A stretch of DNA of 64,000 nt from JAUILH01 sp964230215 (GTDB lineage: Bacteria; Bacteroidota; Bacteroidia; Flavobacteriales_D; JAUILH01), in assembly GCA_964230215.1 (NCBI GenBank), contig CAXRGQ010000011.1:1-64000 (forward strand), in the 5' to 3' direction. Under the pieces are notes generated by a model, which had not been told where the DNA came from, did not search any database, and saw nothing but the letters and a program-made list of their open reading frames with translations. Shown here one piece after another: positions 33,203 through 43,157 of the stretch (the first letter of the stretch is position 1; each line of letters opens with the position of its first letter). A program made the translations under genes and the position numbers.

Positions 33203-33820
33203 TTAGTCTTCTTTCATAACTTCATCAAACCACGCGTCCGCTTCTTCTTGGCTCAATGCTTCCAATTTGAAATCATCAATAATATTCCACGACTTCACTC
33301 CAGCAACTGGTTTAATCGTAATGAATTTGTCGTCCTTTTTAGCTCTTAAAAGAAATGTTATGGTAGCCCACTCCCCTTCTTTAGATATGGCTTTTATAGC
33401 TTTTACACCAAAGTCATCCGCTTTTGGTGAAGAACCTATTAGCAAGTCGCCTTGAGGTCCGTATTTAGTTATAGCCATAACCTTGAAGCTTATTTTATAA
33501 TACTCGCCTTCCTTTAGTGTTTCAGTCAGTTCTAATGATATGGCTTCTCCGCTTTCAGGATTAGCGGGATCGTTCGCAATGCCCAGTGCAACCTCCCCAT
33601 CGGCAACACTTTCTATAATACAACCTGCTTTTAGGATGTCCACCTTCTCAAACTCAGCAAAAGCAACGGTGCCATCTAAAGCTGCATTAATTTCGCTATT
33701 GGATAAATTGTATCCGCAACTTTTGGTAAATGAATTCTTCTCGAAACTTCCGTTTACAAAGCTCTGCGCTTGTGTGCCTAAACTGATTAAGCATGCTATT
33801 ATTAAAGTGTACTTTTTCAT
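33203..33820 (-). CDS. Secreted jelly-roll-type protein of unknown function
   Basis: 205 aa from ATG 33820 with the signal peptide MKKYTLIIACLISLGTQAQ; the frame is open 7 codons upstream. The mature part begins FVNGSFEKNS and has a cysteine pair (KSCGYNL and AGCIIES). It then alternates strands with YYKISFKVMA and ITFLLRAKKDDKFITIKP, ending SWNIIDDFKLE. This is the order of carbohydrate-binding-like jelly-roll domains (CBM4/9 type). Ligand unknown. It is upstream of the WG-repeat gene (13-bp gap) in a probable two-gene operon for envelope proteins. TAAATTTG at about 33840-33847 (minus strand) could be its -7 promoter element. Confidence 0.6.
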   Translation of the reverse strand: MKKYTLIIACLISLGTQAQSFVNGSFEKNSFTKSCGYNLSNSEINAALDGTVAFAEFEKVDILKAGCIIESVADGEVALGIANDPANPESGEAISLELTETLKEGEYYKISFKVMAITKYGPQGDLLIGSSPKADDFGVKAIKAISKEGEWATITFLLRAKKDDKFITIKPVAGVKSWNIIDDFKLEALSQEEADAWFDEVMKED

Positions 33821-33935
33821 ATCAATTGTTTTTTCATTCAAATTTAGTGATCAATTAAAAAATTGATATACGGTGTTTTACGGATATTAAACGATAATCG
33901 TGTTGTTAGTTTTGCTTCAAGAAAAATACAGAGAC

Positions 33936-34805
33936 ATGAAATCAGGAATATCACTTTTAACCATTGTTGCTACACTGTTATTCTTCAACTCGAATGCACA
34001 GCACTGGGGGATTGCTGGATTTGGACTTGGAAATACTACACACAACATATCTAATACCGCTAGATACACCGAGAGTGGACAAGATTCGATATATACTAAT
34101 AGCTCGGATACACGCTATTCCAATATATATTGGTCAATGCAGGGTGATATATTCAAAGAAAAATTCTATTTCTCTTATGATTTTGGATTTAGTTTAAAGA
34201 GAAGCCCATTAGAGTTTGATGGGCATGGTTATTCTTCTTTTTCCAACGTATATAGGAGATTCTTAAAACTTGATATGGGCTGGGGGAAATGGAACGGCGA
34301 AGGTATAGGTTGGTGGCTAGGGATTAAATATGAAACCGAGAGCATGAGTCAGAATATTAATGGAGGTATGTATTTTGATGTTGACAACCACTATCCTATT
34401 AATAATCAAGATGTGCGACTTATTACTCAAATCTACCATGGTTGGAGAGGCCTAGGTCTATTCGCAAAAGGAATGACGTCATTAATGAATAATCACCTGA
34501 TGATTCACGGTTCTATGAGTGTTTTCCCTATTAATAGTATCGGAAGTAGCAAACGTGGTTATGGCGCATTTGCTAAAATGGCTATATCACCAGAGATATC
34601 TGCTAATTATTTACTCGGTGAAAAAAGAAATTGGGGACTTGGTTTGTCCATCTATAGTCATGTAAGGAAAATGGACGAAGATTTACCTGAAGAACAAGAT
34701 GAAGATCAGATTTACAGTTTACCCGAGCAGAAATGGAGCTCGTTTAATGTAGAGTTAAAACTATTCCTTGGGCTTACGAATGCTAAGCGGTTTGACGTGA
34801 ATTAA
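33936..34805 (+). CDS. Putative outer-membrane beta-barrel protein
   Basis: 289 aa from ATG 33936 (the frame is open to 33900) with a signal peptide (MKSGISLLTIVATLLFFNSNAQ). Its mature part is rich in alternating aromatic strands with glycines and short turns (FGLGNTTH, YFSYDFGFSLKR, WWLGIKYETES, NWGLGLSIYSH), consistent with a beta-barrel. The C-terminal LKLFLGL is not the classic terminal F. No specific family recognised. Confidence 0.5.
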   Translation: MKSGISLLTIVATLLFFNSNAQHWGIAGFGLGNTTHNISNTARYTESGQDSIYTNSSDTRYSNIYWSMQGDIFKEKFYFSYDFGFSLKRSPLEFDGHGYSSFSNVYRRFLKLDMGWGKWNGEGIGWWLGIKYETESMSQNINGGMYFDVDNHYPINNQDVRLITQIYHGWRGLGLFAKGMTSLMNNHLMIHGSMSVFPINSIGSSKRGYGAFAKMAISPEISANYLLGEKRNWGLGLSIYSHVRKMDEDLPEEQDEDQIYSLPEQKWSSFNVELKLFLGLTNAKRFDVN

Positions 34806-34883
34806 TCTATATTAGACCGAAAAAGAAATAACAATCTGTGACTACTATCTTCTAATTCAGTAGATTTACCAGTCATTGATTGT

Positions 34884-37115
34884 ATGAAGGCTTTTATTTC
34901 GGCGTTGTTCATTTTGTGTTCTGCGGGCGTGTTTTCGCAGGATCAAGCTGCAATTGATAGTCTAGAAGGCGCATTGGAGAAAAACAACAATGCTATTGAT
35001 AAGGCCTTAACTCACCTTGCGATATGCAATGCCATCAACTATAGTGATTTAGACCTTATCCATGAGCATGCCGAAAAAGCGTTTAAACTAATCGAAGGTA
35101 GCGAGCATAAAAAAGAAACCGCAACGGCACTTGAGTTTATGGGGCGTGTCACCATTTATAAAGGGCACTTTGATAAAGCCATTCAGCACTTTAAAGATGC
35201 TACCGTTTTACAGCGTGAGCTGGGTAACGACATGTATGTGGCGGATAACCTCAATAATATTGGCATCTGTTTCGACTACCAGTCTAGTTATGATAGTGCC
35301 ATCACTTATCACGTGCAATCACTTAAAATAGCAGAAAGTACTAAGGATAGTTTCGCCATTGCTAGGTCCTATAATAACATTGGAACCATTGCGTATATCC
35401 GGAACCAGTTTCAGGATGCTTATGATAATTTCCACAAAGCATTAGATATTAAACGAGCAACAGGCGACATCAAAGGGGTCTCCTCTGCCCTGCTTAACAT
35501 TGGTTCTGCCGTGGACAAACTGAAAAATGATGAGGACCCTAAATTATATTATTTGGAAGCAGCTGAAGTGGCAGAGCAGGCACAAGCCTATGATATAATT
35601 GCTGAGTCTTATGTCAATCTTGCTTCTTATTATGGCGAGAAAGGTGAACATAGCCAGGTAAATACGTATTACGATAGTGCAATAGAAGCCTTTCAGAAAT
35701 TAGGTCACGATATTGGTGAGGCAGATTGCTACATTAATCATGGTCTCTATCTGTATAGGAATAATCAATTCAATAAGGCGCTGGCTAAGTTTGATAAAGC
35801 AGAAGCCATGTTGGTGAAAATGGATTATCCCGAAAAAATGATGTCGGTTTTATATGCAAAAGCCAAGCTATACGGCGCGATGGGATTGAAAGCTAAAGGC
35901 TATGACGTTATGGTGCGTTATAATGAGCTGAAAGATTCAGTTATGAAGCTCCAAAACGAAGAAACCATCAGTAAAATTCAGGAGCAATATGAAAACGATA
36001 AGCTTGTAGATCAATTGACTATTCGGGAGCAGGAATCACGTTTAGACAGCATTCAGATTCAGCAACAAAAAGTTGAGGCAGAAAAACTTGAGGCAGAGAA
36101 AGCCCAGGGTGAAGCCGAGAATAAACGGCAAAAGATAGTGATTTGGGGCTTTGCAATTGTCTTGTTGTTAGTGTCAGTTTTAGCATTCATCATATATCGT
36201 AGCTACAAATCGAATAAGGAGAAGAATGTAATTATCACTATACAAAAGCAGGAAGTTGAAATGCAGAAGGAGATGGTTGAGGAGAAAAACCGTGAAATTC
36301 TAGATTCGATTAACTACGCCAAACGCCTCCAAGAAGCCATATTACCGACTAAAGATGTGCTGTTGTCTCAACTGAAGGAGCATTTCGTTATGTTCAAACC
36401 AAAAGATGTGGTAAGTGGTGATTTTTACTGGCTTGAGGTCTACAACAACAAAGTCTACTATGCTGCAGCGGATTGTACGGGTCATGGTGTCCCTGGCGCG
36501 ATGGTAAGCGTTGTCTGTTCAAATGCTTTAAGCAAGGCACTTTTAGAAGAGAATTGCGTTACACCAGCAAAGATCTTGGACAGAACAAGAGAGTTGGTTA
36601 TTCAACATTTTGGCAGAGGCGATGAAGACATTAAAGACGGTATGGATATTTCCTTATGCTGTCTGGATTGGACTACGAAAACCCTTGAATGGTCAGGCGC
36701 CAACAACCCAATATGGATCATCCGGAATTCATTTGACAACCCCAATGTCATTTCGACCGAAACGACCGCAGGAAGTGAAGCGGAGAAATCTATAAGTAGC
36801 AGTGGACATGACCTATACGAAATAAAAGCCGACAAACAACCAATCGGAAAACATGAAGCCCCTACTCCATTTACCAACCATTCCATTCAACTAGAGAATG
36901 GCGATAGTCTGTACATCTTCTCCGATGGCTATGCGGATCAGTTTGGTGGTGAGAAAGGGAAAAAACTTAAAGCTAAGAACTTCAAAAACCTTCTCATCTC
37001 AATTCAGAATGAACCAATGAAGGATCAATTACCAAAAATTGACGCCGCATTTGAAGAATGGAAGGCGGACTTTGAGCAGTTAGATGACGTCTGCGTAATT
37101 GGGGTGCGTATTTGA
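34884..37115 (+). CDS. TPR sensor with SpoIIE-type PP2C phosphatase domain
   Basis: 743 aa. Signal peptide 1-18; a TPR array about 40-330 (QHFKDATVLQRELGN, SYNNIGTIAYI, LLNIGSAVDK) lies in the periplasm. A coiled coil (about 370-415) is followed by one membrane helix (VIWGFAIVLLLVSVLAFIIY, about 418-438) and a second coiled coil. The cytoplasmic SpoIIE/PP2C domain starts at about 475 (YAKRLQEAILP). It has metal-binding aspartates in SGDFYWLE, AADCTGHGVPGAM, SDGYADQFGG and LDDVCVIGV. It dephosphorylates a serine/threonine phosphoprotein, usually an anti-sigma antagonist, in response to an envelope signal. No partner gene lies next to it. Confidence 0.92.
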   Translation: MKAFISALFILCSAGVFSQDQAAIDSLEGALEKNNNAIDKALTHLAICNAINYSDLDLIHEHAEKAFKLIEGSEHKKETATALEFMGRVTIYKGHFDKAIQHFKDATVLQRELGNDMYVADNLNNIGICFDYQSSYDSAITYHVQSLKIAESTKDSFAIARSYNNIGTIAYIRNQFQDAYDNFHKALDIKRATGDIKGVSSALLNIGSAVDKLKNDEDPKLYYLEAAEVAEQAQAYDIIAESYVNLASYYGEKGEHSQVNTYYDSAIEAFQKLGHDIGEADCYINHGLYLYRNNQFNKALAKFDKAEAMLVKMDYPEKMMSVLYAKAKLYGAMGLKAKGYDVMVRYNELKDSVMKLQNEETISKIQEQYENDKLVDQLTIREQESRLDSIQIQQQKVEAEKLEAEKAQGEAENKRQKIVIWGFAIVLLLVSVLAFIIYRSYKSNKEKNVIITIQKQEVEMQKEMVEEKNREILDSINYAKRLQEAILPTKDVLLSQLKEHFVMFKPKDVVSGDFYWLEVYNNKVYYAAADCTGHGVPGAMVSVVCSNALSKALLEENCVTPAKILDRTRELVIQHFGRGDEDIKDGMDISLCCLDWTTKTLEWSGANNPIWIIRNSFDNPNVISTETTAGSEAEKSISSSGHDLYEIKADKQPIGKHEAPTPFTNHSIQLENGDSLYIFSDGYADQFGGEKGKKLKAKNFKNLLISIQNEPMKDQLPKIDAAFEEWKADFEQLDDVCVIGVRI

Positions 37116-37123
37116 CGCACACC

Positions 37124-37334
37124 AAGTGCGCTAGAAAGTCACTAATGCTGACAAGCGATATGATCCGCTTGAAAAACTCGTTTTGATTCTTCGTCAGTAT
37201 AAGATAACACCATCCTGACAATGAGGCACGAATTCGTCAGGGTGTGTGACTAGTTTGCATGAATAAAGTTCAAGCAAACATTTAGTGTGCACTCAAAGTG
37301 CGTTAGAAAGTCACTAATACTGACTAAGCGAAGA
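37124..37334. repeat. Two ~32-bp direct repeats after the SpoIIE gene
   Basis: AAGTGCG(C/T)TAGAAAGTCACTAAT followed by (G/A)CTGAC occurs at 37124-37155 and again at about 37296-37324. Each copy is followed by a variable AAGCGA segment. They lie in the 433-bp non-coding gap before the T9SS cargo gene and look like a short family repeat. The rest of the gap is unremarkable. Confidence 0.55.
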
Positions 37335-37548
37335 AGAGCATGATCGAATCTAGAAGCCCATGCTTTCGTCAGTAATGGATGACGTGTGCTAAGCGACCAT
37401 TTGTAACCAAAGCTCAAGCGGAGATACTGAGAGTGTGAGACAATCGAACGCCAGATAACAAACAAGAAAATTCACGTTATTTTATATCGCATGCAGCGTT
37501 TTACTCTTCGCATACGTTTAGCCTTATGAACACCAAAAAATAATAACA

Positions 37549-39336
37549 ATGAAAAAACTCTCTACAATGTGTGTGAGCTACATTAAACGCTTAACTTTTT
37601 TAGGGACGATTTTATTGGGCGGGCAACAATTGGCCTCAGCTCAAACGGTAAATATTCAATCATTTACCGATTCGTCTTTTTCAGCCAACTGCCCCACTCC
37701 CGCTATGGTGGATATTCAAGGATTTGGTACAACAACTGGGTATAATTCAGCAACCGATAGTGTTGATATCTTCATTTCCTTTGGAGATGGTAATGATACT
37801 ACATTTAAATCTCCGCTTTGGGGAACAAGTCCGCAGAACTTTTATGCATGGGTGTCTCATACCTACCTATTAGCTGGATCTTACACCACTCAAATGGTGG
37901 TTACTGGTCCAGGTGGAATTAGTGATTCTATGACACATGGCCCAATCGTTGTGACAAATGCCTGTGGAACAGTTGATGGATATACATACATTGACAACAA
38001 TAGCAATTGTTCGTTTGATTCAGGAGACGACACATTAAAATATGTGCCAATAGAAATCCATGATGCTTCAACAGGGAATGTAATTGTATATGGATGGTCA
38101 GATCACACTGGTTATTACAATGTATCTGTACCTTCTGGAGTGAACATTGAAGTGCATGCAATCACAGCAGGTGCGGGTATGGCGAGCACATGTCCTGCTT
38201 CTGGTATGTATGCTCTTAATATTGCGTCAGGTTCAACTAATACAAATGATTTCGGATTTGAGTGCAATGGTTCGCAATTTGATTTAGCAACGCACGTATC
38301 TGGATCAGGGTTTGTCCCAGGTCAAGAACATTACATGTATATCTCTGCTGGAAATATTTCATGTTTACCTCAGTCAGGTATTGTTACACTTACTCTAGAC
38401 CCTATGGTGAGTTATGTATCGAGTGCGAGTGGGCCTGCTCCTTCTAGCGTTGTGGGAAATGTGATTACCTGGAATACGCCGTCAATGTCTAACACAGGTG
38501 CATACTATTCATGGTGGAGTCAGTTTTATGCGTCTATTAAAATCACTACAGATACTACTGCTGTTGTCGGAGATACAGTATGTCACTCTATTTCTATTTC
38601 ACCAACTACAGGGGATATAGATGTATCGAACAATACGTATGCATATTGTGCACCTGTTCTAGCATCTTACGATCCAAACATGAAAGAAGTAAGCCCAATC
38701 GGATTAAACGCCAGCGGAGATGTTGATCCAAATACAACGTTTACGTATACAGTACACTTCCAGAATACTGGGAACTATCCTGCACAGAACGTTTATATTC
38801 TAGACACTATTTCAAATCATTTAGATATGTCTACAATGGAGATTCTGAGTGCTAGCCACAACATGAACTTCCTTGATTTAGGAAACGGTATTGTGAAATT
38901 CCAGTTCAATGACATTTGGTTAGCAGACAGTGTTTCGAATGAGCCTGAAAGCCACGGTAACGTGACGTACAGAATATCAATGAAGCCTAGTTTAGCAATC
39001 GGAACTGAGATTACAAATACTGCTCACATCTATTTCGATTACAATGAAGCAATTATTACAAACACAACATTGAACACTATTGCAGTGATTTCAAGTGTGT
39101 CTGAAGTTGAAGATATAAGTGTTAAGCTCTACCCTAACCCAACTACGGATGTGTTAAACGTTGAGTTTAGCGAGGATATGGACGGAACCATTTCGGTTAG
39201 AGATTTAAGCGGTAGAATTATTGAATCAACTAATCTAAACGGAAACAGAGTTGTATTATCAACGTCTGCTTATGCTAAAGGATACTACACTATTGATTTA
39301 TCTGGTCAATTCATTGGCAAGTTCATCGTTAAGTAG
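37549..39336 (+). CDS. T9SS-secreted surface protein with PKD-like and DUF11-like domains
   Basis: 595 aa. The signal peptide is long (MKKLSTMCVSYIKRL...GGQQLASAQ). Residues about 35-140 form a PKD-like domain (VDIFISFGDGNDT, AGSYTTQMVVTGPGG). Residues about 140-235 form a Cna_B/SdrD-like domain (GYTYIDNNSNCSFDSGDD). A DUF11-like repeat domain ends with YTVHFQNTGNYPAQNVYI and ITNTAHIYFDYNEAI. The last ~75 aa (VKLYPNPTTDVLNVEF...GKFIVK) are the type A sorting domain recognised by the type IX secretion system. It should be secreted across the outer membrane and anchored or released. A terminator follows. Confidence 0.93.
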   Translation: MKKLSTMCVSYIKRLTFLGTILLGGQQLASAQTVNIQSFTDSSFSANCPTPAMVDIQGFGTTTGYNSATDSVDIFISFGDGNDTTFKSPLWGTSPQNFYAWVSHTYLLAGSYTTQMVVTGPGGISDSMTHGPIVVTNACGTVDGYTYIDNNSNCSFDSGDDTLKYVPIEIHDASTGNVIVYGWSDHTGYYNVSVPSGVNIEVHAITAGAGMASTCPASGMYALNIASGSTNTNDFGFECNGSQFDLATHVSGSGFVPGQEHYMYISAGNISCLPQSGIVTLTLDPMVSYVSSASGPAPSSVVGNVITWNTPSMSNTGAYYSWWSQFYASIKITTDTTAVVGDTVCHSISISPTTGDIDVSNNTYAYCAPVLASYDPNMKEVSPIGLNASGDVDPNTTFTYTVHFQNTGNYPAQNVYILDTISNHLDMSTMEILSASHNMNFLDLGNGIVKFQFNDIWLADSVSNEPESHGNVTYRISMKPSLAIGTEITNTAHIYFDYNEAIITNTTLNTIAVISSVSEVEDISVKLYPNPTTDVLNVEFSEDMDGTISVRDLSGRIIESTNLNGNRVVLSTSAYAKGYYTIDLSGQFIGKFIVK

Positions 39337-39353
39337 ATTTTCTTCCTACTATT

Positions 39354-39393
39354 AAAAAAGCCCTATAAGACTTCTCTTACAGGGCTTTTTTAT
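39354..39393 (+). terminator. Intrinsic terminator after the T9SS cargo gene
   Basis: AGCCCT (39359-39364) pairs with AGGGCT (39381-39386), with an inner TAAGA/TCTTA extension. It is flanked by an A-run on the left and TTTTTTA on the right, and therefore works on both strands between two converging genes. Confidence 0.85.
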
Positions 39394-39412
39394 AATAAAC
39401 TTTTATCTCTTA

Positions 39413-39721
39413 CTACTTTTCCTTCTCTCCAATTTTAACCGTATACTTTTCAGTCACTCCATTCTGCTTAACAAATATTAATGGGCTTGATACATTCGTT
39501 ACATCTATCCATTCACCCTCGCCTTTTCCAAGGAAGTTACCTTTGTTATCAAAGTATTCGAATGCTCCTTTGTGATTTAACTTAATCATTTGTTTCATCT
39601 CCCCGTTTTTCGGGAGCATAGAGATTGGAGGCATTGATTTGTCAACTTTTTCTGTCGTTTGTGCAGTTGTAGTCTGACTTGACAATATAAGTGCCGTTCC
39701 GATGAGTGTTTCCTTTAGCAT
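39413..39721 (-). CDS. Small secreted protein of unknown function
   Basis: 102 aa with a Sec signal peptide (MLKETLIGTALILSSQTTTAQ). The mature ~80 aa are basic and beta-rich, with a repeated glycine-lysine pattern (FDNKGNFLGKGEGEW) like small METTL-free or TonB-box-less periplasmic proteins of Bacteroidota. No family recognised. It converges on the T9SS cargo gene. Confidence 0.5.
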   Translation of the reverse strand: MLKETLIGTALILSSQTTTAQTTEKVDKSMPPISMLPKNGEMKQMIKLNHKGAFEYFDNKGNFLGKGEGEWIDVTNVSSPLIFVKQNGVTEKYTVKIGEKEK

Positions 39722-39850
39722 AGTTGTGATTTTAGAATACTAACGGAATGAACGGTGAAATAGTATAGTATGAATGAACCAAACATAATTCTTTGAGTAT
39801 TACATGTAACCACTTGAGCATTTAGGCTTATATACATATATTCGGACCGC

Positions 39851-42238
39851 ATGAAGATTTTTACTTTACTACTAACTGCGCTTATCTGCTCAAATGGGCT
39901 GTCGCAGAGAACTACAGAGTTGAGAGCTAAGGTTTTAGATCAAGAAGGCAATAAAGTTGAGTTTGGTAATGCAGCCGTAATTTCAGAGAAGGATTCATCT
40001 ATTATTAAGGGTGGCTTGGTGAGTGATGGGCAGCTCAGTATAACTGGTATTACCCTAGATAAGGGCTTACTGCTCGTAAAAGCAATCGGCTTTCTGGATT
40101 ATTATCAAAGCATAAGCGGTATTTTACAGGATTCAATTATTGAGTTAGATGATATTGTACTCAGCACGAATGACTCCTTAGCAACATTAAATATCGTGGA
40201 TTATAAACCTGCTTTCTCCAGGGATGGCGATAAAATCATTGTAGATGTCGAGAATTCGGGTATGGCTGCTAGCGGAACAGTAATAGATTTATTGCGAAAA
40301 GCACCTGGTGTTTTGGTGGATGCGAATAACAACGTAAGTATATACGGTCGTGGCGCAGCGAGACTCTATATAGATGGTCAATTAATTACTTCAAATAGTT
40401 TGTTGCAAAGTATTCCATCACAAGATATTAAGGAAATTCAAGTGATTAAAAACCCTGGAGCTGAATTTGATGCTGAAGGTGGCGGAGGTGTGATAAATAT
40501 TATCACAAAATCCAACAATTTAGAGGGTGTAAACGGAACACTTTTCGGAGGTTCAGCACATGGTCGTAAATGGTTCCATTCTGGCGGTGGGCGTATTAAC
40601 TACAAGAAAGGGAAATGGAATACTTACGCTATGCTGAACAATTTCTGGGGTCAGCGTGGTAGCTCGAATGACTACTTCAGAACCATATATCAAGAGAACG
40701 GAGACGTGTATTTTGATAATGAAATAGAGACTGTTTGGAGGAGTCGACTTAACACTAATCTCCGCGCTGGCGTGGATTATTCAATTGATTCATTATCAAC
40801 CCTTGGATTTCAGTATAAGGCGCTCTACAATGATAGAATTACGAATGCGGAGAATACCAACCTTATTTTTGATGACTCCTCCACCCTTTCAAGTCTTCAA
40901 ACTAGCACTGAATCACATTCAAGCCTTGTAAACAATGGTTTTAATTTAAGATATCGTTACAAGAATGATAGTACCGGCCATGTGTTTTTAACAAGCGTAG
41001 ATTATTCTAAGTTCTCATCTGCGAATAAAGGGACAATTTTCGAGAATATTGTGGGTGTTAACGCTAATCAAAACGACAAAAAAAGCGACAACCAGAATAA
41101 TATTCATCTCTTTACTGCTAAGATGGATCATGTGTTTCGATGGAAAAAGAAATTCAGCTTAAGCTCAGGTTTAAAGCACTACACAACGGGAAATAACAGC
41201 TCAAACATCTTCCAACAATTGGAAAACAATCAATGGGAGAATGACACAAATCTCACAAGTGGCTACCGCTTTAAAGAGAATGTGAGCGCTATTTATACTC
41301 AGTTTACTTTTAACAGTGATAAATTGAATATAAGAACGGGCTTGCGTGGTGAGTTAACAAGTACCGCTGGAACCTCATCAGAAACCAATCAATTGGTGAT
41401 TGACACTTTGTATTTCAACCTCTTCCCCACGGCTTATTTTGGCTACAATGTCAACAAAGATCTAGTGTTAGGGCTTAATTATTTGACGCGATTTAGTCGT
41501 CCTAGTTTTCAGGATCTTAATCCGTTTGTTGAATATATCGACTCGGTAAGTGCATTTATTGGGAACCCGTTCATGCGTCCTTCATACACACACAGACTGC
41601 AATTGAGCGCTACTTATATGGAATACGCAAGTATTGAACTTGCCTATAATAGAACTGAGAATGAAGTCTTGACATTTGTTGACAGAACGCCGTCAACAAA
41701 CGCATTCATTGTGCAAGACAGGAATAATTTGTACTCAGAGTCTTTTAATTTAGACATCACCTTGCCTTATGAAACAAAGATGTGGACTACCTATAACGGA
41801 TTCGGGTATAACCTGGCACAAGCGTTTTTTGAGGATCAGGGAACTATAAAAACACTTAAAAGAGATTCGTACTACTTCTATTTATATAACGAGCTGCGGT
41901 TGCCCGGAAAATGGTCGATACAGGCTACCTTTTGGTATTCTTCTCCTGGTTTAGAGGGAATATTTGAATATGGCGCTATACATGGTTTAGAAGCTACCAT
42001 AACTAAGAAGATGCTAGATGATAAGTTAGTAGTGAGTTTTGTTGCCAACGACATTCTCAATTCGTATGTAGAACAAGGAAAGTCTGTGTTAGATGGTTTT
42101 GTGGTGAATTATAGGGACCGTTATGATACTCATTTCTTCAGATTAAACCTCACCTACAATTTCGGGAAGCTGAAAAGTCCAGACTACCGCGATAAGTCTG
42201 GTAATGCGGAAGAGTTCAACAGAATTGAGCAGGATTAA
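39851..42238 (+). CDS. TonB-dependent receptor, OMP_b-brl_3 type
   Basis: 795 aa. Signal peptide 1-18; a carboxypeptidase-regulatory-like beta-sandwich domain about 20-100 (ELRAKVLDQEGNKVEF). The plug runs about 115-215 (VIDLLRKAPGVLVDANNNVSIYGRGAARLYIDG, QVIKNPGAEFDAEGGGGVINI). The barrel occupies about 220-780 with the outer membrane protein beta-barrel family pattern (YNRTENEVLTFVDR, NLTYNFGK). It imports a ligand across the outer membrane; the substrate cannot be read from the sequence. No SusD partner is adjacent. The stop overlaps the convergent gene at 42235. Confidence 0.92.
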   Translation: MKIFTLLLTALICSNGLSQRTTELRAKVLDQEGNKVEFGNAAVISEKDSSIIKGGLVSDGQLSITGITLDKGLLLVKAIGFLDYYQSISGILQDSIIELDDIVLSTNDSLATLNIVDYKPAFSRDGDKIIVDVENSGMAASGTVIDLLRKAPGVLVDANNNVSIYGRGAARLYIDGQLITSNSLLQSIPSQDIKEIQVIKNPGAEFDAEGGGGVINIITKSNNLEGVNGTLFGGSAHGRKWFHSGGGRINYKKGKWNTYAMLNNFWGQRGSSNDYFRTIYQENGDVYFDNEIETVWRSRLNTNLRAGVDYSIDSLSTLGFQYKALYNDRITNAENTNLIFDDSSTLSSLQTSTESHSSLVNNGFNLRYRYKNDSTGHVFLTSVDYSKFSSANKGTIFENIVGVNANQNDKKSDNQNNIHLFTAKMDHVFRWKKKFSLSSGLKHYTTGNNSSNIFQQLENNQWENDTNLTSGYRFKENVSAIYTQFTFNSDKLNIRTGLRGELTSTAGTSSETNQLVIDTLYFNLFPTAYFGYNVNKDLVLGLNYLTRFSRPSFQDLNPFVEYIDSVSAFIGNPFMRPSYTHRLQLSATYMEYASIELAYNRTENEVLTFVDRTPSTNAFIVQDRNNLYSESFNLDITLPYETKMWTTYNGFGYNLAQAFFEDQGTIKTLKRDSYYFYLYNELRLPGKWSIQATFWYSSPGLEGIFEYGAIHGLEATITKKMLDDKLVVSFVANDILNSYVEQGKSVLDGFVVNYRDRYDTHFFRLNLTYNFGKLKSPDYRDKSGNAEEFNRIEQD

Positions 42239-43002
42239 AACTTAAAGCGTAAGTTCAGATCCACATTGTGTCTAAATTCTTGGTGTGATGCTCTTTGAAA
42301 AGAAATGGGCTCGATGATCCCTGTGTATGGGTCACCATGAATATGTTCTGATGTTTTTTGCCTTATTCGGTATTTAAACTGGGGTTCGTATTTGATGTGA
42401 AAACCCCATCTTTCTGTAATACGAAGGTTTAAGTTGATGTTTAACGACATACCAATATCTATAAAGCTTGTGGTTGAACTAGCGTAGTCACATAATCCAA
42501 CTGAAGATGGTGTGTTAGAACAATTATCGAAATCTTGATACCAAACATTATACGTAGTATCCAGGTATTCCTTTTTTGTGTGATTGAAAGATCCGTTGTT
42601 GGATCCGCCAAAAATCATACTTGCCCCTAAACCTACTAAGCCATCATTAAACTCTTTGTCAATGCCAAGGCGAAAATCAGTGTAGCTTTTCGAATAAGTT
42701 AAAACAGGTCGTAGTCTGGATGTATCATTCACGTATACATCAAATGCTGCATTGGTGCGATCGCCATCTCTAGTTGAGACATTGGCTTTTAGATAAAATG
42801 TTGGAGCTATTTGGCGTCTGTATTCCAAATAGAGGCGTCCCATAAATTCACCATTAAAGGATGCGCCACCAATAATAGGCATCATGCTAAGGGAAACATC
42901 ATTTTTATAAGTGCGCTTAAGTGAATCGTTCTCAAGCTGTGATGTTTGAGTATAGGAGTTAAATGTTGTTAGGATTATTAGCAGACTTAATGTGTTTTTC
43001 AT
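42235..43002 (-). CDS. Putative outer-membrane beta-barrel protein
   Basis: 255 aa with a signal peptide (MKNTLSLLIILTTFNSYTQ). The mature part is beta-rich with many aromatic-aspartate strands (FYLKANVSTRD, YTDFRLGIDKEF, LNINLNLRITERWGFHIKYEP) and ends LNLRFKF. A terminal phenylalanine is typical of outer membrane barrels. A cysteine pair lies in a loop (NCSNTPSSVGLC). No family recognised. It converges with the TonB receptor (4-bp overlap). Confidence 0.55.
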   Translation of the reverse strand: MKNTLSLLIILTTFNSYTQTSQLENDSLKRTYKNDVSLSMMPIIGGASFNGEFMGRLYLEYRRQIAPTFYLKANVSTRDGDRTNAAFDVYVNDTSRLRPVLTYSKSYTDFRLGIDKEFNDGLVGLGASMIFGGSNNGSFNHTKKEYLDTTYNVWYQDFDNCSNTPSSVGLCDYASSTTSFIDIGMSLNINLNLRITERWGFHIKYEPQFKYRIRQKTSEHIHGDPYTGIIEPISFQRASHQEFRHNVDLNLRFKF

Positions 43003-43157
43003 TTTCGCAATAATTTGATTTATAACGGTGTTTCCTCAGCTTTAGTCTTTTAAAGTCAAACAGTGAAGCAAACAGATATGTTACAGTTTACCTCATATTA
43101 CGTAATGAGGCGCCCTAAGGCGCCTCAAAACATACAACAATCAAACTGCTACTTGTT

